Positions 61,607-64,000 of a stretch of DNA of 64,000 nucleotides are shown here, in pieces. The notes below the pieces were generated by a model. That model saw nothing but the letters and a program-made list of their open reading frames with translations. It did no database searches and was not told the DNA's origin. The stretch is from Methylobacterium sp. J-077 (GTDB lineage: Bacteria; Pseudomonadota; Alphaproteobacteria; Rhizobiales; Beijerinckiaceae): contig NZ_JAKSYJ010000216.1 of the NCBI RefSeq assembly GCF_022829365.1, positions 110,441 to 174,440 on the forward strand. The letters are read 5' to 3'. The translations under genes were made by a program, and so were the position numbers. The stretch's first letter is position 1; the number at the start of each line of letters is the position of its first letter.

Positions 61607-62587
61607 ATGGCCCACACGCACGCTAAGCTCGTGATCGTCGGATCCGGCCCGGCCGGCTACACGGCTGCGATCTACGCGGCCCGCGCGATGGTCGAGCCGC
61701 TGCTGATCTGCGGCTTCCAGCCCGGCGGCCAGCTGATGATCACCACCGATGTCGAGAACTATCCGGGCTTCGCCGAGGCGATCCAGGGGCCGTGGCTCAT
61801 GGAGCAGATGCGGCTGCAGGCCGAGCATGTCGGCACCCGGATCCTCTCCGAATACATCACGTCGGTCGACCTGAAGCAGCGGCCGTTCCGGCTGGAGGCC
61901 GATTCGGGCGAGACCTATTCCTGCGACGCCCTGATCATCGCCACCGGCGCCCAGGCGAAGTGGCTCGGCCTGCCCTCCGAGGCGGCGTTCCAGGGCGGCG
62001 GCGTCTCGGCTTGCGCGACCTGCGACGGCTTCTTCTTCCGCGGCAAGGAGGTCGTGGTGGTCGGTGGCGGCAACACCGCCGTGGAGGAGGCCCTGTACCT
62101 CGCCAACATCGCCAGGAAGGTCACGGTGGTGCACCGCCGCGACAGCTTCCGCGCCGAGCGGATCCTGCAGGAGCGGCTGTTCAAGCACCCGAACGTCGAG
62201 GTGCTGTGGCACCGGGAGGTCGCCGAGATCTGCGGCGTCCAGAAGCCGGCCCCCGGGGTCACCCATGTCCGGCTCAGGGACCCGCGCTCCGGCGAGATCA
62301 ACGAGGTGCCGGCCGACGGCGTGTTCGTGGCGATCGGCCACCAGCCGGCTACAGCGATCTTCGAGGGCCAGCTGCCGATGCGCCACGGCGGCTACCTGTC
62401 GGTAAAGCCCGGCACCACCGAGACCGAGATCCCCGGCGTCTTCGCAGCCGGCGACGTCACCGACGACGTCTACCGGCAGGCGATCACGGCCGCCGGCATG
62501 GGCTGCATGGCGGCCTTGGAAGCGGAGAAATTCCTGGCCAACCTGGAGATCGGCGAGACGCCGCTCAAGGCCGCCGCGGCGGAGTGA
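61607..62587 (+). CDS. trxB: Thioredoxin reductase
   Basis: 326 aa FAD/NADPH enzyme that reduces thioredoxin. FAD motif LVIVGSGPAGYTAAIYAARA, the redox pair in VSACATCDGFFF, NADPH motif VVVVGGGNTAVEEALYLA with HRRDSFRAERI, and the C-terminal FAD signature GVFAAGDVTDDVYRQAITAAGMGCMAA are present. ATG has GAGAG upstream. Typical length. Only the first of the downstream genes is a regulator on the same strand. Confidence 0.97.
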   Translation: MAHTHAKLVIVGSGPAGYTAAIYAARAMVEPLLICGFQPGGQLMITTDVENYPGFAEAIQGPWLMEQMRLQAEHVGTRILSEYITSVDLKQRPFRLEADSGETYSCDALIIATGAQAKWLGLPSEAAFQGGGVSACATCDGFFFRGKEVVVVGGGNTAVEEALYLANIARKVTVVHRRDSFRAERILQERLFKHPNVEVLWHREVAEICGVQKPAPGVTHVRLRDPRSGEINEVPADGVFVAIGHQPATAIFEGQLPMRHGGYLSVKPGTTETEIPGVFAAGDVTDDVYRQAITAAGMGCMAALEAEKFLANLEIGETPLKAAAAE

Positions 62588-62850
62588 GACCACGCAGCGC
62601 GCACCGCTCCGCGCTGTTGGACCAAAGTCCTGTCAACAAGTTCGCGATCTCGGCGCTTGCATCCGACCATGCGCCGGGCGCATAGGGGTTCTGACCGGGC
62701 AGGGCTGCAAGTGTTGCATGCCCCAGCGTCGCCGGCCGAGCCCGCTTGGCGTCGGCCGCGCGTACAGCACCCGATCGATCGCCCGAAGCAGGTGCGGCTC
62801 TGTTCGAGCCGGGCATCGGGTGCGGATTCGCGTTGGTGGGGGTTCTCGCC

Positions 62851-63741
62851 TTGGATTGGGACAAGATCCGGATCTTCCTGAACGTCGCCGAGGCGGGCAG
62901 CTTCACCAAGGCGGGCGACGATATCGGCCTCAGCCAATCGGCGGTGAGCCGCCAGATCAGCGCCCTGGAGCGCGAGCTGAAGGCGCCGCTGTTCCACCGC
63001 CATGCCCGTGGCCTGATCCTGACCGAGCAGGGCGACCTGTTGTTCCGCGCTGCCCGGGACATGAAGCTGCGCCTGGAGAACACCCGGGCGCGCTTGGTCG
63101 AGACCTCCGAGCGGCCGACCGGCGATCTCAAGGTGACCACCACGGTCGGCCTCGGGACCTCGTGGCTGTCTCAGCGGGTCGGCGAGTTCCTGGACCTCTA
63201 CCCGGATGTCCGGATCGAGCTGATCCTCACCAACGAGGAGCTCGATCTCGCCATGCGTGAGGCCGACGTGGCGATCCGCATGCGCCGCCCGGCCCAGCCG
63301 GACCTGATCCAGCGCCGGCTGTTCACCGTGCATTACCACGCCTACGCGAGCGTCGATTACGTCAAGCGCTTCGGCGAGCCCAAGAGCATCGAGGAGCTCG
63401 ACGATCACCGCCTGGTCTCGTTCGGCGGCAACGAGCCGTCCTACCTGCTGGCGGCCCATTGGCTGGCCGATGCCGGGCGCGAGGGCCGCGACCGGCGCAG
63501 CGTCCATCTGACGGTGAACAATATCGGCGCGCTCCAGCGCGCCATGGAGGCCGGCGCCGGCATCGGCATCCTGCCGGACTACGCGGTGGACGGCGACCAG
63601 CAGCTCACCCAGGTCCTGCGCGACACCGAGATGCCGAGCCTGGAGAGCTACCTCGTCTATGCCGAGGAGATGCGCTCGGTCGCCCGGGTGCAGGCGTTCC
63701 GGGACTTCCTGGTCTCGAAGGCGCAGCGCTGGACCTACTGA
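62851..63741 (+). CDS. LysR-family transcriptional regulator
   Basis: 296 aa from a TTG at 62851 with GGGGG eight bases upstream; conserved sequence begins at once (LDWDKIRIFLNVAEAGSFTKAG). N-terminal winged helix (LSQSAVSRQISALERELKAPLFHRHARGLILTEQG) and a co-inducer domain with LKVTTTVGLGTSWLSQRVGEFLDLYPDVRIEL, typical of VtlR/LsrB-like regulators in alphaproteobacteria next to trxB. LsrB of rhizobia answers oxidative stress via cysteines; this protein has none in the shown body, so redox sensing is not supported. Confidence 0.9.
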   Translation: MDWDKIRIFLNVAEAGSFTKAGDDIGLSQSAVSRQISALERELKAPLFHRHARGLILTEQGDLLFRAARDMKLRLENTRARLVETSERPTGDLKVTTTVGLGTSWLSQRVGEFLDLYPDVRIELILTNEELDLAMREADVAIRMRRPAQPDLIQRRLFTVHYHAYASVDYVKRFGEPKSIEELDDHRLVSFGGNEPSYLLAAHWLADAGREGRDRRSVHLTVNNIGALQRAMEAGAGIGILPDYAVDGDQQLTQVLRDTEMPSLESYLVYAEEMRSVARVQAFRDFLVSKAQRWTY

Positions 63742-63776
63742 CCGGCCTTTGCGCGGTCGATAAAAGGTCTGGTTTC

Positions 63777-63795
63777 AAAAGGTCCTGGACCTTTT
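63777..63795. terminator. Hairpin downstream of lysR (1)
   Basis: AAAAGGTCC-T-GGACCTTTT, a near-perfect 9-bp palindrome with a single-base centre ending in TTTT, 36 bases after the LysR stop. It could terminate transcription from either side. Confidence 0.55.
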
Positions 63796-63800
63796 GCGGG

Positions 63801-63819
63801 TGCAGGGCAGAGCCCTGCA
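63801..63819. terminator. Hairpin downstream of lysR (2)
   Basis: TGCAGGGC-AGA-GCCCTGCA, an 8-bp stem with 3-base loop, five bases after the first hairpin, without a T tract. The hairpin pair is the type of short intergenic repeat found near gene ends in GC-rich alphaproteobacteria. Confidence 0.5.
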
Positions 63820-63879
63820 AATCTCAGGAGCTCACCCCCTGAGAACCCCGCCAAAGGGCCTTATACCGATCCTCATTGA

Positions 63880-64000
63880 TCAGAACCCATGAGCCCAGGC
63901 GCGCAGTCCGATGGAGATGATGCGCCAGGGTCGGTCGATGAGGGTGTTCCAGGCGTGGCAGCAGTGGTCGAGGATGTCGGCGTAGGATTTGAAGACGCGG
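63880..64000 (-). mobile_element. C-terminal end of an IS630-family transposase (partial)
   Basis: Minus-strand frame open to the right edge, stop at 63880-63882, encoding RVFKSYADILDHCCHAWN, TLIDRPWRIISIGLRAW and AHGF. This is the well conserved C terminus of IS630-type DDE transposases. The element's outer end is probably near 63861-63865, where a TATA occurs (IS630 elements insert at TA), with ACCGATCCTCATTGATC as a possible terminal inverted repeat. Confidence 0.85.

Overview
This 64 kb window is GC-rich bacterial chromosome carrying mostly core genes. Gene content and protein style point to an alphaproteobacterium of the order Hyphomicrobiales, most likely Methylobacterium or a close relative. 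The pointers are DUF2336 and ELM1-family proteins, a long CarB, a sorbosone-dehydrogenase lipoprotein, a pseudoazurin and an IS630-type transposase end. The genus is an inference from these features, not from a search.

Layout. 1-3.2 kb: the C-terminal part of a chemotaxis receptor and an OmpR/EnvZ-type two-component pair. 3.3-6.5 kb: an acyl-CoA dehydrogenase and a GH15 glucoamylase-like enzyme. 6.5-18.6 kb: accessory enzymes and envelope proteins (DUF2336 protein, lytic transglycosylase, flavin reductase, nitroreductase, repeat-built secreted protein, DMT exporter, PRC-barrel protein, DUF2231 protein plus sorbosone-dehydrogenase lipoprotein, two tiny proteins, an AraC regulator beside an AT-rich island, a proline-rich secreted protein). 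18.9-24.7 kb: tRNA-Lys, leuA with a newly recognised leader peptide and attenuator, divergent leuB, then ubiE-ubiB. 24.7-30.8 kb: a large hybrid histidine kinase overlapping zapE, a GNAT acetyltransferase and comF. 31-37.8 kb: a methyltransferase, small DUF proteins, tRNA-Leu, a FAD monooxygenase, map and radC. 37.9-42.1 kb: the complete four-gene Anbu (ancestral proteasome-like) cluster. 43.6-46.7 kb: thiO-thiS-thiG-thiE behind a TPP riboswitch. 46.8-52.2 kb: a class III cyclase, rpoD and dnaG. 52.4-60 kb: an orphan BrnA-type protein, a YqeY protein, carA, a pseudoazurin, carB and greA. 60-64 kb: an ELM1-family protein, trxB, a LysR regulator and the end of an IS630-family element.

How genes work together. 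leuA and leuB give leucine synthesis. carA and carB supply carbamoyl phosphate. The thi operon builds and joins the thiazole half of thiamine. ubiE and ubiB serve ubiquinone. rpoD and dnaG form a reduced macromolecular-synthesis locus without rpsU. Many neighbours overlap by 4 bp (ATGA or GTGA), which suggests translational coupling.

Most notable: a leucine-codon-rich leader peptide followed by two mutually exclusive hairpins ahead of leuA; a DnaG whose N-terminal zinc-ribbon has lost three of four ligands; the Anbu cluster; a secreted protein made of three repeats; and tiny ORFs with good ribosome binding sites. No CRISPR array, prophage or complete mobile element was seen.
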